Shown: positions 27,213 through 37,714, numbered from the stretch's first letter. The stretch is 64,000 bases of DNA from Bifidobacterium catulorum (GCF_003129925.1 NZ_QFFN01000004.1:62001-126000), one strand, 5' to 3'. The notes: a model not told the origin generated them from the sequence alone. A program made the numbers and translations.

Positions 27213-27645
27213 GATATCCCCTTCGGGTTCCGCCGCAGAGTAGTCAATCCCCCGAAATCAGACCGCCAACGGACGGCCATCGGCCGGCCCGTCGGCATCC
27301 GTCCCGCGGAACTGTGCGGATACCTTTCCCCGCGTCGTATGTAACACGCGGTTATCGGTATTGTATCGGCCCCGCCGATCCAACACGACTGACGTTTTTG
27401 CAGATTCTGTCGTTTCGGTGGACCGGGTGACGCACGACCCGGCCCGCGTGACGCATACGGCCGCGGCATCGTTCCCCGAACACGGCGAATCGATACGACA
27501 ACCCGCCGGATACTGTCCATTGCGCCGCCATGTCGTCGCGAGGATAATCGTAGTCACGGCGCCAACAACGGCGTTGACGCCGGCCAACATCATCCTCGCA
27601 TCGTCGGGCACGCCTTCAGGAACACCATGTGGGACAATGGAATCT
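27213..27645. other. Gene-free stretch of 433 bp
   Basis: It lies between the divergent P-type ATPase and the RNA methylase gene. The frame of the methylase stays open upstream but has no ribosome site or matching domain, so it is not treated as coding. Beyond the GACAAT hexamer at 27633-27638, I see no clear element. Confidence 0.6.
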
Positions 27646-28641
27646 ATGGCTATCAAGAAAGGACCGACCAAGGGGTCGGGCGGAAAACATCGTAACAAGC
27701 TGCGCGGGCACGGCCCCACACCCAAGGCCGAGGACCGCGTATACCACAAGGCATACAAGGCCAAGCAGGCGGCGAACCGTCGAAGGATGGCCGACCCGCG
27801 TCTGGCGGCGAAACGTCGTGCGGCCAAGTTCACGTCGGACTCCGACGACATGGTCATCGGCCGCAACGCCGTGCTTGAAGCGCTGCGCGTGAACGTTCCG
27901 GCCAAGGAGCTGTATCTGGCCGCACGCATCGAACACGACGACCGTACGCGCGAGATCGTGCGTCTCGCCACGGCGAACGGACTGCATCTTCTGGAGGCCG
28001 ACCGTCTTGAGATGGACCGCATCGCCCGCTCGTCCAACCATCAGGGCGTTGTGCTCAAGGTGCAGCCGTACCAGTATTCGTCGCTGCTCGAACTGGCCGA
28101 CCGCGCCGACAAGAAGGCCAAGGCCATGGAGGCCGCCGGCCCCGAGGCGAAGGTCAAGGCCCGGCCGCTGTTCATCGCGCTCGACGGCGTCACCGACCCG
28201 CAGAACCTCGGCGCCGTCATCCGTTCGGCCGCGGCGTTCGGCGCCAACGGCGTAATCCTGCCGGAACGCCGTTCCGCCTCGGTGACGGCCGCCGCATGGA
28301 AAGTCTCCGCCGGCGCCGCCGCACACATGCCGGTCGCCCGCGTGGTGAACCTCACCAAGGCCATCGAAAGCCTCAAGGAGCGCGGCTACTACGCCGTCGG
28401 TCTTGACGGCGGCGGCGACGCGCTGGTGGGCGAGACCGGCTTCGAGACCGACCCGCTGATCGTGGTGCTGGGGTCCGAAGGCAAGGGGCTGAGCCGTCTG
28501 GTGCGCGAGACCTGCGATTCCATCGCCGGCATCCCGATAAGCTCGATGGTCGAATCGCTCAACGCCTCCGTCGCCGCGGGCATCAGCCTGTACGCCGTGG
28601 CCCGCGCCCGTCGTGAGGCCGTGGCCGCCGCGAAGCAGTAG
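27646..28641 (+). CDS. rlmB: TrmH/SpoU-family 23S rRNA 2'-O-methyltransferase
   Basis: 331 residues. A basic N-terminus of about 65 residues (rich in Lys and Arg, probably RNA-binding) precedes the SpoU substrate-binding domain (VIGRNAVLEALR) and the knotted methylase (ALDGVTDPQNLGAVIRSA, VLGSEGKGLSRL, SLNASVAAGISL are the three SAM motifs). It should methylate the ribose of a 23S rRNA guanosine; the RlmB assignment is the usual one for this family. The start at 27646 is leaderless in form: GACAAT, 7 nt, ATG. Confidence 0.9.
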   Translation: MAIKKGPTKGSGGKHRNKLRGHGPTPKAEDRVYHKAYKAKQAANRRRMADPRLAAKRRAAKFTSDSDDMVIGRNAVLEALRVNVPAKELYLAARIEHDDRTREIVRLATANGLHLLEADRLEMDRIARSSNHQGVVLKVQPYQYSSLLELADRADKKAKAMEAAGPEAKVKARPLFIALDGVTDPQNLGAVIRSAAAFGANGVILPERRSASVTAAAWKVSAGAAAHMPVARVVNLTKAIESLKERGYYAVGLDGGGDALVGETGFETDPLIVVLGSEGKGLSRLVRETCDSIAGIPISSMVESLNASVAAGISLYAVARARREAVAAAKQ

Positions 28642-28701
28642 GCTTCGGCCTTTTCGCCGTAACGGCATGTGATCCGGGTCCCCGTCCGTCATCCCAACGC
28701 A

Positions 28702-28740
28702 ACGGACAGGAACCCGGGCAGCCGTCCGGTTCCTGTTCGT
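28702..28740. terminator. Terminator between convergent rlmB and DUF4032 genes
   Basis: ACGGACAGGAACC (28702-28714) pairs with GGTTCCTGTTCGT (28728-28740) with one G-U pair, around a 13-nt GC-rich loop. Confidence 0.65.
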
Positions 28741-28750
28741 CACGGCATCG

Positions 28751-30145
28751 TCAGCGGGCCCATACCGCGGCGTCGGGATCGTCGTCGATCTCGTCGCCGT
28801 ATGTGGCCTCGTCGTCGATGACGCCCGCGTCGGCGTCGGCGTTGATGGCGTCCATGGCCTTGGCGTCGAGCCTGTATTGCGGCAGCACGTTGTCGATGTA
28901 GCTGTTCACGGCCTCCGTCATCGGCACGTCATGGCCGACGTTTTCGGCCAGATACCAACGATGGTCGAGAATCTCATGGAAGAACTGCGCCGGCTCGATC
29001 TGCGACCGGTATTCCTTCGGGATCATACGCACGGTCGGCTCGAAAACCTCGCGCATCCAGTCGGTCGCCACGATCTCCAGATCCTCGCCCTGGCGCCACG
29101 TCGACGTGCGGTAGGCGTCCAGGTCGTTGAGCAGGCGACGGGCCTGGTTCTCCTGCACGTCCAGGCCTGTCAGCCGCAGCAGTTTGCGCGACGCATATCC
29201 GGCATCGACCACACGCGGCCGCACACGCACGCGGTTGCCGTCCTCGGAGGTGTTCATCTCCAGCTCGTCCACGTCGAATCCAAGCTCGTTCAGCCTGTTG
29301 ACGCGTTTCTCGATCTTCCACATCTCGTCGGGACTGAAGCTTTCCACATCGGTCAGCGTGCTCCACAGCGAGCGATAGCGTCCGACCAGCCGGTTGCCCA
29401 CCTCGATCTCGTCCACGTCGTCAGGCAGGAGCTTGCCGGAGCTCAGGTCCATCAGCTCGCCGATGATGTTCGTCCTGGCCAGATCGATGTCGTATTCGCG
29501 TTGCCCTTCCGTCAGCGCCGGATAGAGTTCGCCGGTCTCGGCGTCCACGAGCACGGCGGCGAAACAGTCGGCGTCGCGGAGGAACAGCACGTTCGACAAC
29601 GAAACGTCGCCCCAATAGAATCCGACGAGATGCAGCCGCACCAGCAGCACGGCGAGCGCGTCGATCAGCCGGTCCGCGGTGTCTTCGCGCAGATTGCGCG
29701 CGAACAGGGCGCGATACGGCAGGGAGAACTTGAGATGCTGGGTGACGAGCATCGCCTCCAGCGGCTTGCCGTCGCGGTCGTGACGTCCGGTGACGACGGC
29801 GATCGGCTTGACCGACGGCACATCGATCTTCTCAAGCTGCCGCAGCAGTTCGTATTCGCGTTGCGCCACCGATTGCGTGATCTCCTTCATCGCGTAGACG
29901 TCGTTGCCGACACGGACGAATCGCACGACGTGGCGGGAGATGCCCCTCGGCAGGTTGGCGAGCAGGTCGTCCGGCCATTGCGACAGCGGCCTGTGCCACG
30001 GCAGCGTGAACATCTTCGGGTTCGAGCTGGCCGCGGTGATCTTCAACGCCTTGGGCTGCGACGCCCTTGACCCGCCGGCGGTCTCGTCCGCGGGCTTCAC
30101 CGACGTGGCCTGTACGAGTCTGGGGTCCAATTCCACGTTTTCCAT
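28751..30145 (-). CDS. DUF4032 family protein with kinase-like N-terminus
   Basis: 464 residues. The first 250 have a lipopolysaccharide-kinase-like fold: a lysine strand (VYAMKEI), a YWGDVSLSNVLFLRD stretch in the place of the catalytic loop, and a VDAETGELY metal-site-like segment. The C-terminal half matches the actinobacterial DUF4032 plan and ends in an acidic tail. It may phosphorylate or simply bind a substrate; none is known. The start at 30145 is chosen because TAAGTT lies 7 nt before it; the longer frame to 30349 runs through the msmK terminator. Confidence 0.75.
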   Translation of the reverse strand: MENVELDPRLVQATSVKPADETAGGSRASQPKALKITAASSNPKMFTLPWHRPLSQWPDDLLANLPRGISRHVVRFVRVGNDVYAMKEITQSVAQREYELLRQLEKIDVPSVKPIAVVTGRHDRDGKPLEAMLVTQHLKFSLPYRALFARNLREDTADRLIDALAVLLVRLHLVGFYWGDVSLSNVLFLRDADCFAAVLVDAETGELYPALTEGQREYDIDLARTNIIGELMDLSSGKLLPDDVDEIEVGNRLVGRYRSLWSTLTDVESFSPDEMWKIEKRVNRLNELGFDVDELEMNTSEDGNRVRVRPRVVDAGYASRKLLRLTGLDVQENQARRLLNDLDAYRTSTWRQGEDLEIVATDWMREVFEPTVRMIPKEYRSQIEPAQFFHEILDHRWYLAENVGHDVPMTEAVNSYIDNVLPQYRLDAKAMDAINADADAGVIDDEATYGDEIDDDPDAAVWAR

Positions 30146-30232
30146 AGGCACCAACTTAGTAGATGAACGGGATGGGACGGCATCGGGCCGGCACGTATGC
30201 GTCGATGCGAATCCGTCCCGGGAATCATAAAA

Positions 30233-30299
30233 GCCCCGTGGCCGGCATGGCCACGGGGCGACGTACGACGAGGCGGGGCAGAGAGGGACCCCGCCTCGT
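30233..30299 (-). terminator. Double hairpin terminator of msmK
   Basis: Two stems in tandem: ACGAGGCGGGG (30268-30278) with 30289-30299, then GCCCCGTGGCC (30233-30243) with 30249-30259. On the minus strand the second is followed by TTTTATG. Confidence 0.8.
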
Positions 30300-30373
30300 T
30301 CATCGGCACGCCGCGCGTCCCACAACGCCGGCGCGCCGACATCCTGCAATCGTCGGGGAATCCCGACGAACGG

Positions 30374-31504
<1,131 letters not shown>

Positions 31505-31522
31505 GGTGATCAGTTCCTTTCA

Positions 31523-31540
31523 GAGGCAGGTACGTGCCTC
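31523..31540 (-). promoter_or_regulatory. Leader hairpin just upstream of the msmK ribosome site
   Basis: GAGGCA and TGCCTC form a 6-bp stem with a 6-nt loop, only a few bases before the AAAGGAA site. An 'msiK' RNA motif has been described upstream of actinobacterial msiK genes; this hairpin is in the right place, but I cannot confirm it matches. Confidence 0.45.
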
Positions 31541-31805
31541 ACGATCCGTTGTAAAAGGGGTTGTTGATTGTTTGTATTCAGTTGTTCCGTCATTGGATTA
31601 ACGTCCCCGCATCCCGGCTTCGGGCTGCCGGGTCTGTCGCACCGCCAACAGCGTTGTTTGTGGTCGAGGAAATTACTCTCCTGTGAGCCATTGCCCAATA
31701 TACACCATTCCCCGCAAAAACCGGTTTCGGAACAATACCCACCCGGCTGCCGACTCCCATGGGGCACGATCCCGCCGTCCGATGGCGCCGGAGCCGGCGA
31801 GGACG
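31541..31805. other. Gene-free stretch before msmK
   Basis: It presumably holds the msmK promoter and leader and the end of the glycosyltransferase transcript. A CCCGGCTTCGGGCTGCCGGG imperfect hairpin lies near 31612-31631. No coding frame is convincing. Confidence 0.5.
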
Positions 31806-32945
31806 TCAGTCGGCGGGCACCTCGGCAGCATCATCGCCGGACCTCGGGCGGCGCTTCGCCCAACGGCTCCCGTAATCCCCCTCGGAAATGACGCGCACCC
31901 CCTCGTGGACCAGTTCGCACAGCCGGCGCCAATCGCCGCGGATCTCACGGAAGTTGTCCTTCACATCCTCCTTGAACCCGTCGAAGAACTCCCCGAGAAG
32001 CGGCAGCAGCTCATCCATGTCCTCGGGCACCTCGTCGCCGTTGTCCTTGACGTCCTGCGCGAGGCGATCGATGCGGCTGCGCATCGCATCGGCGTCCTCC
32101 GGGTTTATCTTCAGTCCGGCGACCACCGACTGGCGAATCGTCTCGTAGTCGAGATTCGCGAAGAACGTCAGCTGCTGCAAGGCCATGAACCGTTTGAGCT
32201 CGGGATGGCGGCGCTCCACGTATTCCGCACGGTCGTCCGCGGCCTTCATCCAGTCGCGGTACAGCTCCGGGCTCAGCGACGCGGTGATGGAGCCGCGGCG
32301 CATCCGGTAGTGGTACAGCGTCTTCGGAATGCGCACGACGCGCGTCGCCTCCCCAAGCACGTTGCAGATGCGCGCCATGTCCTCGATCTTGCGTCCCACG
32401 GGGAACGAGAAATCCTGGTCGCGATAGATGCGGCCGGCCGCCATGAACGCCCAGAAATACCCACCTATTTCGGACTTCACCTGCTCCTTGATGGCATCCT
32501 GCGGGGTGAGCACCTGCACGTCGTCGAAGTCGTTGTGCCGGTAGGACGACTTCAACGGCCTGCCCGTCTCGGATATGGTGTCAAATTTGAACATGACGAC
32601 GTCGGCCCCATATTCGCGGACCGCGGAAAGGCATTCCTCCACGAGGTTCGTCTCGACGGCGTCGTCGGAGTCGACGAAGTAGACGAAATCGCCGCTGGCT
32701 TCCGCGAGCGCCGCGTTCCTCGCGTCGGAAAGGCCACCGTTCTTTTTGTGGATGACGCGTATGCGGCCGTCCCTCGCCGCCCACGCGTCGCACATCGCGG
32801 GGCAGCCGTCGGGCGAGCCGTCGTCGACGAGCAGGATCTCCAGGTTGCGGTACGTCTGCGATACGATGCCCTCCACGCATTCGTCGAGGAACCGTTCGAC
32901 CTTATATACCGGCACAATCACCGAGACCAGCGGGCAGTCGACCAT
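31806..32945 (-). CDS. Family 2 glycosyltransferase
   Basis: 379 residues. The N-terminal GT-A domain has VSVIVPVYKVERFLDECV, the nucleotide-binding VDDGSPDG and the metal-binding DSDD. It should transfer a sugar from a nucleotide donor to a surface glycan. The last 100 residues are acidic and helical (QDVKDNGDEVPEDMDELLP), and there is no membrane segment. A strong GGAGGTG lies before the ATG at 32945. It stands alone, without other polysaccharide genes, between msmK and a Ser/Thr kinase. Confidence 0.88.
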   Translation of the reverse strand: MVDCPLVSVIVPVYKVERFLDECVEGIVSQTYRNLEILLVDDGSPDGCPAMCDAWAARDGRIRVIHKKNGGLSDARNAALAEASGDFVYFVDSDDAVETNLVEECLSAVREYGADVVMFKFDTISETGRPLKSSYRHNDFDDVQVLTPQDAIKEQVKSEIGGYFWAFMAAGRIYRDQDFSFPVGRKIEDMARICNVLGEATRVVRIPKTLYHYRMRRGSITASLSPELYRDWMKAADDRAEYVERRHPELKRFMALQQLTFFANLDYETIRQSVVAGLKINPEDADAMRSRIDRLAQDVKDNGDEVPEDMDELLPLLGEFFDGFKEDVKDNFREIRGDWRRLCELVHEGVRVISEGDYGSRWAKRRPRSGDDAAEVPAD

Positions 32946-33235
32946 GTTTCACCTCCGCAAGACCACGATTTCCTTCCCCATGGTACCCGTACGGACCGGC
33001 AGATAGAGGCGCCGGAGGCCTGTCTGCGGGCTCGGGGTCGTCAGGCGGCCGTACTCGAAGCAGCGGCGGTCGTGGCCGAAAATAGAGGATTGCCCGCGCG
33101 AACCGGGACTTCCGGCCCCGCATGGGCCGCGCATCGGGCGCGCATCGGGCGCGACGCCCGAACACCGCGCGAAACTTGCGTAAGGAAGTGGCGAGACGCG
33201 CACGGGAATCGAACATACGTGCCACAATGGGCGGC

Positions 33236-36010
33236 ATGAGTGATCTGACTGCGCTGAATCTGGAACCGGGTAGCCTCGTCGGCGGATATACGCTGATCTC
33301 CCGCCTTGGCGGAGGCGCCATGGGCTCCGTATGGCGCGTCAAGGACGACGGAGGCAACATCTACGCCATGAAGATCCTCCGCGACTCGCTGAACGACGAC
33401 GGGGCCGACTCCGCGAACGGCGGCCCGGCGGCGGGCGCGGACAGCGCGGCGACGGCCCGCGAGCGCCTGCGCCGCGAGGCGGCCGCGCTGCGCCGGGTGA
33501 ACCATCCCGGCGTATGCCAGATCGCGGACATGGAACTGGACGATTCGGTGGCGTTCATCGTGACCGAGCTGATCGAAGGCAAGAACCTGCGCGTCGACGT
33601 GGCGGAGAACGGCCGGTATGTGGCGGACGACCTGGTCCGGCTGACGCGCAAGCTCATCGACGCGGTGCGCGCCGTGCATCGCGCCGGCATCATCCACCGC
33701 GACATCAAGCCGACGAATGTGATGATCTCGCGCACAGGACCGGTTCTGGTGGATTTCGGCATCGCCATGGGCGAGGGGGAAAGCCATGTGACCCGCACCG
33801 GATTGGTGATGGGCACGCCCGGGTTCATCGCGCCGGAGATCATCGACGGCGCCGAATCCGACGAGCAGACGGACTGGTGGAGCACGGCGGCGGTGCTGGC
33901 CTTCGCCGCCACGGGAAGGCCGGTGTTCGGCACGAGCCCGATGATGGCGGTGCTGGAGCGCGCGGCGACCGGACACGCGAATCTCGCGGGATTGCCGCAG
34001 CGCACGACCGCGGCGTTCCGCAGTGCGCTCGACCCCGAGAGGCGGAACCGGTGCACGCCCGAGGAGCTGTTGCAGGTCATCGAGCGGGACGCCACGGCGC
34101 CGGGCCTGTGGACGGCCTCGGGCGCCGATGCCGGCATGCCCGGAACCGGACCGATCGGCGAGATGAAGCCGCTCGCCAAGCCGCTCGCCGGCACGGATGC
34201 GACCGCGACGCCGCAATCGCCGACTTCGCCGGAGACACCGGGACCGGGTAACGGAGACGGGGTGGTGCGCCCTTTTGGAAAAAGCTCTTCAGAGACCGCT
34301 GATCCGGCGGTGAACGACCTTCCCGACCGTGCGGAGGACCCCGAAAACCCGCGTTCGATGTGGCGCGGATTGGACGAACGGCGTGCGGCCGCCACGCAGG
34401 TCATCGGCCTGGACACGCACCGCCCGCACGCCGACGGCCCGCTGGACAAGCCGGTGGCGCTCGCCGGCCAGACACTGGGCGTACCCGTCGCACCGGCGAC
34501 CGCCCCGATGACGCAGACACCCACCGAGGCCGCCACGTTCGCCATGCCTCCGCTGCCGGCCCCCACTCTGGCCGGGCAGACCGTGCAGACCGCCGCCACG
34601 CAGGCGATCTCCACCGCGGCCTCAGGCCCGAACGGCACCGCCATGCTGCCCAACATCCCCTATGCCACGCGGGCACGCCATCGCGCGCCGCAATCATTGC
34701 CTCAGCATGTGCGGCAGACCCTGCCAACCATCGAAGCTGAACCTGCCCCGATGCCACCGTCCCCGGACCTCCAGGCCACGCAGACCATGGCACCGCTCGC
34801 CGGCCCCGCGCCCGAAGACGTCGAAGCCCCTCGAACGCCGACACCATCCGACCAGACGGTGCCATCCGACCAGACGGTGCCACCATCCGACCTCCAGGCC
34901 ACGCAGACCCTCGCCGCGCCGGCGATCCGCCCGCTCGGCAACGCCCAGCAGACGCGCATACTCTCCGGCGTCACACGCCCCGCCCCCGCGATGCCGGGCG
35001 GCCGCACGGTGGAATCCGCACCCGTTCCGGAAGCACGGCCCGTCACCACGGCAAACGGGCCGTCACCGGAGGCCACGGCCGTGCTCCCCCCGACGGTCAC
35101 GCCACCGCGAGTCAGCAGCTCCACCGTGAACCCGATGCCGCAGCCGCCCATGGACGAGGCACCGCAGCCCGACGACCTCCCCGACCGCCCCAAACCGGAG
35201 CCCGCCCCGGCGCCGCCCGTCCAGCCGGTGGCCCCTGACGCCTATGTACCCGCCATGACCGGCTGGTACATGCAACGCGGCCGCCCCCTCCTATGCCTGC
35301 TGGCCGTACCGTTGTGCCTGTTCGCCGCCAGCAAGCCCGTCGGCGGCCTCATCATCGCCGCCGCAGCCCTGTGGCTGTTCACCACGGCCGGACTCTCCCG
35401 CCAATCGCAGCTCGCCCGCGAAGCCAGGCGCGGAGGCCTGCGCAAAGGCACCGACAGCGCCCTCATCATCGGCTCCCTGCCCTGGCATCTCGTCAAAGGT
35501 CTCGCACTGAGCCTCGCCCCCGCGGCATTGATGCTGGCCCTGTTCACGACCCTCACCGCAGTCCTGTCGCTGGCGCTCGCCCTGCCCGACGCCACCGGGA
35601 ACATCAGCGTTCTGGGCCTGACCATCCCCATTCCCCTGCTCGCCGGAAAACCGTTCTCGACCTCGGGCATGATGCTCGCGGTATGCATGGCCGCAGGCTG
35701 GTTCACCGCCGCCCTTGGCCCCTATTCGCGCTTCGCACGCATCGGCGCCGGCCATCTGCGCGGATCATACGACGCCCCCTACGCCGTCATCGACGCCTAC
35801 CACGGCAACGTCAACGGCAACGGCAACGACCCGCCTCAATACTCCCGGACCACGTTCGACGACCCGTATGGCCGCCCGGACCCGGGCCAGGCCGCCCAGC
35901 GCCGCCAATGGACGTTGACCATACTCTGGACCATCCTCGTCCTCGCCGGAATCGCCCTGCTCATCGCCGGCGACAGCGTGGACTGGTCCCCCATCACGCT
36001 CGCCAACTAG
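33236..36010 (+). CDS. Ser/Thr protein kinase with proline-rich linker and membrane tail
   Basis: 924 residues. The Hanks-type kinase (about 17-275) has the glycine loop LGGGAMGSV, lysine AMKIL, catalytic IIHRDIKPTNVM, DFGIAMGEGESH and GTPGFIAPE, so it looks active. A 390-residue Pro/Thr/Ala-rich linker with repeated DLQATQT and SDQTVP units follows, then several membrane segments (about 675-905) instead of the PASTA repeats of PknB. Most of the protein is therefore cytoplasmic. The start is leaderless in form: CACAAT (33223-33228), 7 nt, ATG at 33236. A TTCACG-AAG-CGTGAA repeat (36022-36036) follows the stop. Confidence 0.85.
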   Translation: MSDLTALNLEPGSLVGGYTLISRLGGGAMGSVWRVKDDGGNIYAMKILRDSLNDDGADSANGGPAAGADSAATARERLRREAAALRRVNHPGVCQIADMELDDSVAFIVTELIEGKNLRVDVAENGRYVADDLVRLTRKLIDAVRAVHRAGIIHRDIKPTNVMISRTGPVLVDFGIAMGEGESHVTRTGLVMGTPGFIAPEIIDGAESDEQTDWWSTAAVLAFAATGRPVFGTSPMMAVLERAATGHANLAGLPQRTTAAFRSALDPERRNRCTPEELLQVIERDATAPGLWTASGADAGMPGTGPIGEMKPLAKPLAGTDATATPQSPTSPETPGPGNGDGVVRPFGKSSSETADPAVNDLPDRAEDPENPRSMWRGLDERRAAATQVIGLDTHRPHADGPLDKPVALAGQTLGVPVAPATAPMTQTPTEAATFAMPPLPAPTLAGQTVQTAATQAISTAASGPNGTAMLPNIPYATRARHRAPQSLPQHVRQTLPTIEAEPAPMPPSPDLQATQTMAPLAGPAPEDVEAPRTPTPSDQTVPSDQTVPPSDLQATQTLAAPAIRPLGNAQQTRILSGVTRPAPAMPGGRTVESAPVPEARPVTTANGPSPEATAVLPPTVTPPRVSSSTVNPMPQPPMDEAPQPDDLPDRPKPEPAPAPPVQPVAPDAYVPAMTGWYMQRGRPLLCLLAVPLCLFAASKPVGGLIIAAAALWLFTTAGLSRQSQLAREARRGGLRKGTDSALIIGSLPWHLVKGLALSLAPAALMLALFTTLTAVLSLALALPDATGNISVLGLTIPIPLLAGKPFSTSGMMLAVCMAAGWFTAALGPYSRFARIGAGHLRGSYDAPYAVIDAYHGNVNGNGNDPPQYSRTTFDDPYGRPDPGQAAQRRQWTLTILWTILVLAGIALLIAGDSVDWSPITLAN

Positions 36011-36152
36011 CATGGTCACAGTTCACGAAGCGTGAATCATCACCGTTTATTTACCTTGCGTCACTAGACTTCCCGTAGGAAATCCACAGGAATCGCATCG
36101 CCCCGCAATCATCGCGGCGACATCGCGTCATATCGGAGGAGACCACCAACAC

Positions 36153-37142
36153 ATGGCGACGAACAAGACCAACAGGACGAACGGGGCCGGACAGCCGACG
36201 AAGCGCCCCGGCAGGAAGCCCACGAACCGCAAGGCCCGTGAAGCCGCCGAGGCCGCAGCGGCCAGGGCCCGCGAGGAGCAGGCGCGCAAGGACCACCGCA
36301 TCCAGACCATCATCGGCGCGGTCGTCGTCGCCATCGTCGTCGCCCTGGTGGCGGTCATCGGATTCAACATCTGGAAGGCGAACCATCCCAGCCAGGACGC
36401 CGGCGAACTCAAGGACGCCTGGTCGAAGGTGGAGCAGTCCTCCCCGAAGCCCGCGGGCACCACCGAGAAGGGCGGATTCCTCATCTCGAAGGACGGTCTG
36501 AACAAGCCGGTAGAGGGCGTGCCCACCGTCGCCGTGTACATGGACTTCATGTGCCCCGGCTGCGGCGCCATGGAACGCTCGCTGGGAGACACCTACACGA
36601 GCCTGGTCGAGTCCGGACAGATCAACATCGAGATCCATCCGATGAACTTCATGGACCGATACTCCACCGATGAATACTCCACGCGCGCCGGTAACGCGGC
36701 CATCGTGATCGCCGAACAGGATCCGACGCATCTGCTGCCGTTCATCTCGCGCATGTACGCCGAGGACTTCCAGCCGTCCGAAACCGACTACAGCCCCGTG
36801 ACGAACGAGCAGATCAAGGCGCAGGCCGTCGCCGCCGGCGTCAAGGAGTCCGTGGCCGCCGAAGCCACCGCGAAGACCCCGAAATACAAGACGTGGCTTT
36901 CCGCGATGAGCACGTACACGCCGCTGCGCCAGGAGCTGTGGAACACGCAGGGCCAGCTCAAGGGTCAGATGAGCACGCCGACGATCACCGTCAACGGCAA
37001 GTATTGGAACCGCAACGCCATCCCGACCGACACCGATCAGAAGACGGCGTTCCTCAAGGCCATCGGCCTCGATGCCTCGTCCGTCGGCAAGTCCGGCAAG
37101 ATTCCGTCCGTCGGCACCGACAAGGGTCCGCTGTATCCGTGA
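36153..37142 (+). CDS. DsbA-like membrane-anchored thiol-disulfide oxidoreductase
   Basis: 329 residues. A basic N-terminus (1-48, lysine- and arginine-rich), one membrane span (about 50-72), then an extracytoplasmic thioredoxin fold with the active site FMCPGCGAM near residue 132 and the cis-proline segment MSTPTITVNGKYW. It resembles the actinobacterial DsbA-like proteins that oxidise or isomerise cysteines in exported proteins. GGAGGA lies about 12 nt before the ATG, and TAGACT (36065-36070) is a likely -10. It may form a functional pair with other envelope genes nearby, but it is its own transcription unit. Confidence 0.9.
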   Translation: MATNKTNRTNGAGQPTKRPGRKPTNRKAREAAEAAAARAREEQARKDHRIQTIIGAVVVAIVVALVAVIGFNIWKANHPSQDAGELKDAWSKVEQSSPKPAGTTEKGGFLISKDGLNKPVEGVPTVAVYMDFMCPGCGAMERSLGDTYTSLVESGQINIEIHPMNFMDRYSTDEYSTRAGNAAIVIAEQDPTHLLPFISRMYAEDFQPSETDYSPVTNEQIKAQAVAAGVKESVAAEATAKTPKYKTWLSAMSTYTPLRQELWNTQGQLKGQMSTPTITVNGKYWNRNAIPTDTDQKTAFLKAIGLDASSVGKSGKIPSVGTDKGPLYP

Positions 37143-37301
37143 TTCACGAGTCGTATCGGCCGATCCGGCGATGGCCTCCCCAAGGCGTGCTCCCCGTGAT
37201 CGGCCCGGACGATTGCCGGCGTATGCCCAAGCGTATGCCCCAAGATGACAATATTCCGACGTTTGGTTATACTTGCCTTCGTTCACGATTGCGTGGGCAT
37301 C

Positions 37302-37375
37302 GCCTCCTTAGCTCAGATGGCCAGAGCGGCCGCCTTGTAAGCGGCAGGTCGTCGGTTCGATCCCGACAGGAGGCT
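37302..37375 (+). tRNA. tRNA-Thr (anticodon TGT)
   Basis: The acceptor stem GCCTCCT (37302-37308) pairs with AGGAGGC (37368-37374), and the discriminator is U. The anticodon arm is GCCGC-CTTGTAA-GCGGC (TGT), and the T arm holds GGTTCGATCC. CCA is not encoded. A -10-like TATACT lies about 30 bp upstream. Confidence 0.93.
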
Positions 37376-37532
37376 CCGAACGTCGGGACGGCCGATCAGC
37401 GTCGGAGGATGCATGATCGGGAAATAATTGAACAACGACAATCGAAAAAACGATGGAAAACGTCCGGCATGTTTTCGTTAACAAGGAAACACGCCGAGAA
37501 CACGACCCTGTCGTACGAGTATTATGAGCAGT

Positions 37533-37714
37533 GATAACGCCCGTATGGCGCGTACGACAAGGGGATTAAGACTTACCGCGAGTAAGGACTCAGGAGCTTC
37601 CCCCATCAATACAGCTTCTGAGATATAGGGACGGAGCATCCCCCAACCCGCTCCGTCTTCGAGAGAGGGGCCGGAATCATCCCCCTTCTAAGCCGGCCTC
37701 TCTCTCATTTTTTT
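37533..37714 (+). ncRNA. Candidate C-rich-loop small RNA (6C-like)
   Basis: Between tRNA-Thr and the Rpf-like gene lies a chain of hairpins with no coding frame. A short stem CTTAC/GTAAG (37572-37586) leads. Then come three stems whose loops each expose TCCCCC: 37589-37622, 37630-37657 and 37661-37706, the last a 14-bp stem with one G-U pair followed by seven Ts (37708-37714), i.e. an intrinsic terminator. A -10-like TATTAT (37520-37525) puts the 5' end near 37533, which is uncertain. This design matches the actinobacterial 6C RNA class, hairpins with C-run loops, except that the loops have five Cs and there are three of them. Such loops can pair with Shine-Dalgarno G runs. Confidence 0.75.

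Noticed and set aside
24474-27344. A 956-codon open frame antisense to the Ca2+-type ATPase
   Set aside because: It mirrors a real P-type ATPase gene with all motifs; the antisense product is His/Arg/Gly-rich with no domain, as expected from GC-rich codon bias.
33122-33235. An upstream extension of the Ser/Thr kinase
   Set aside because: It has basic low-complexity sequence; the kinase domain starts soon after 33236, and a leaderless-type hexamer marks that ATG.
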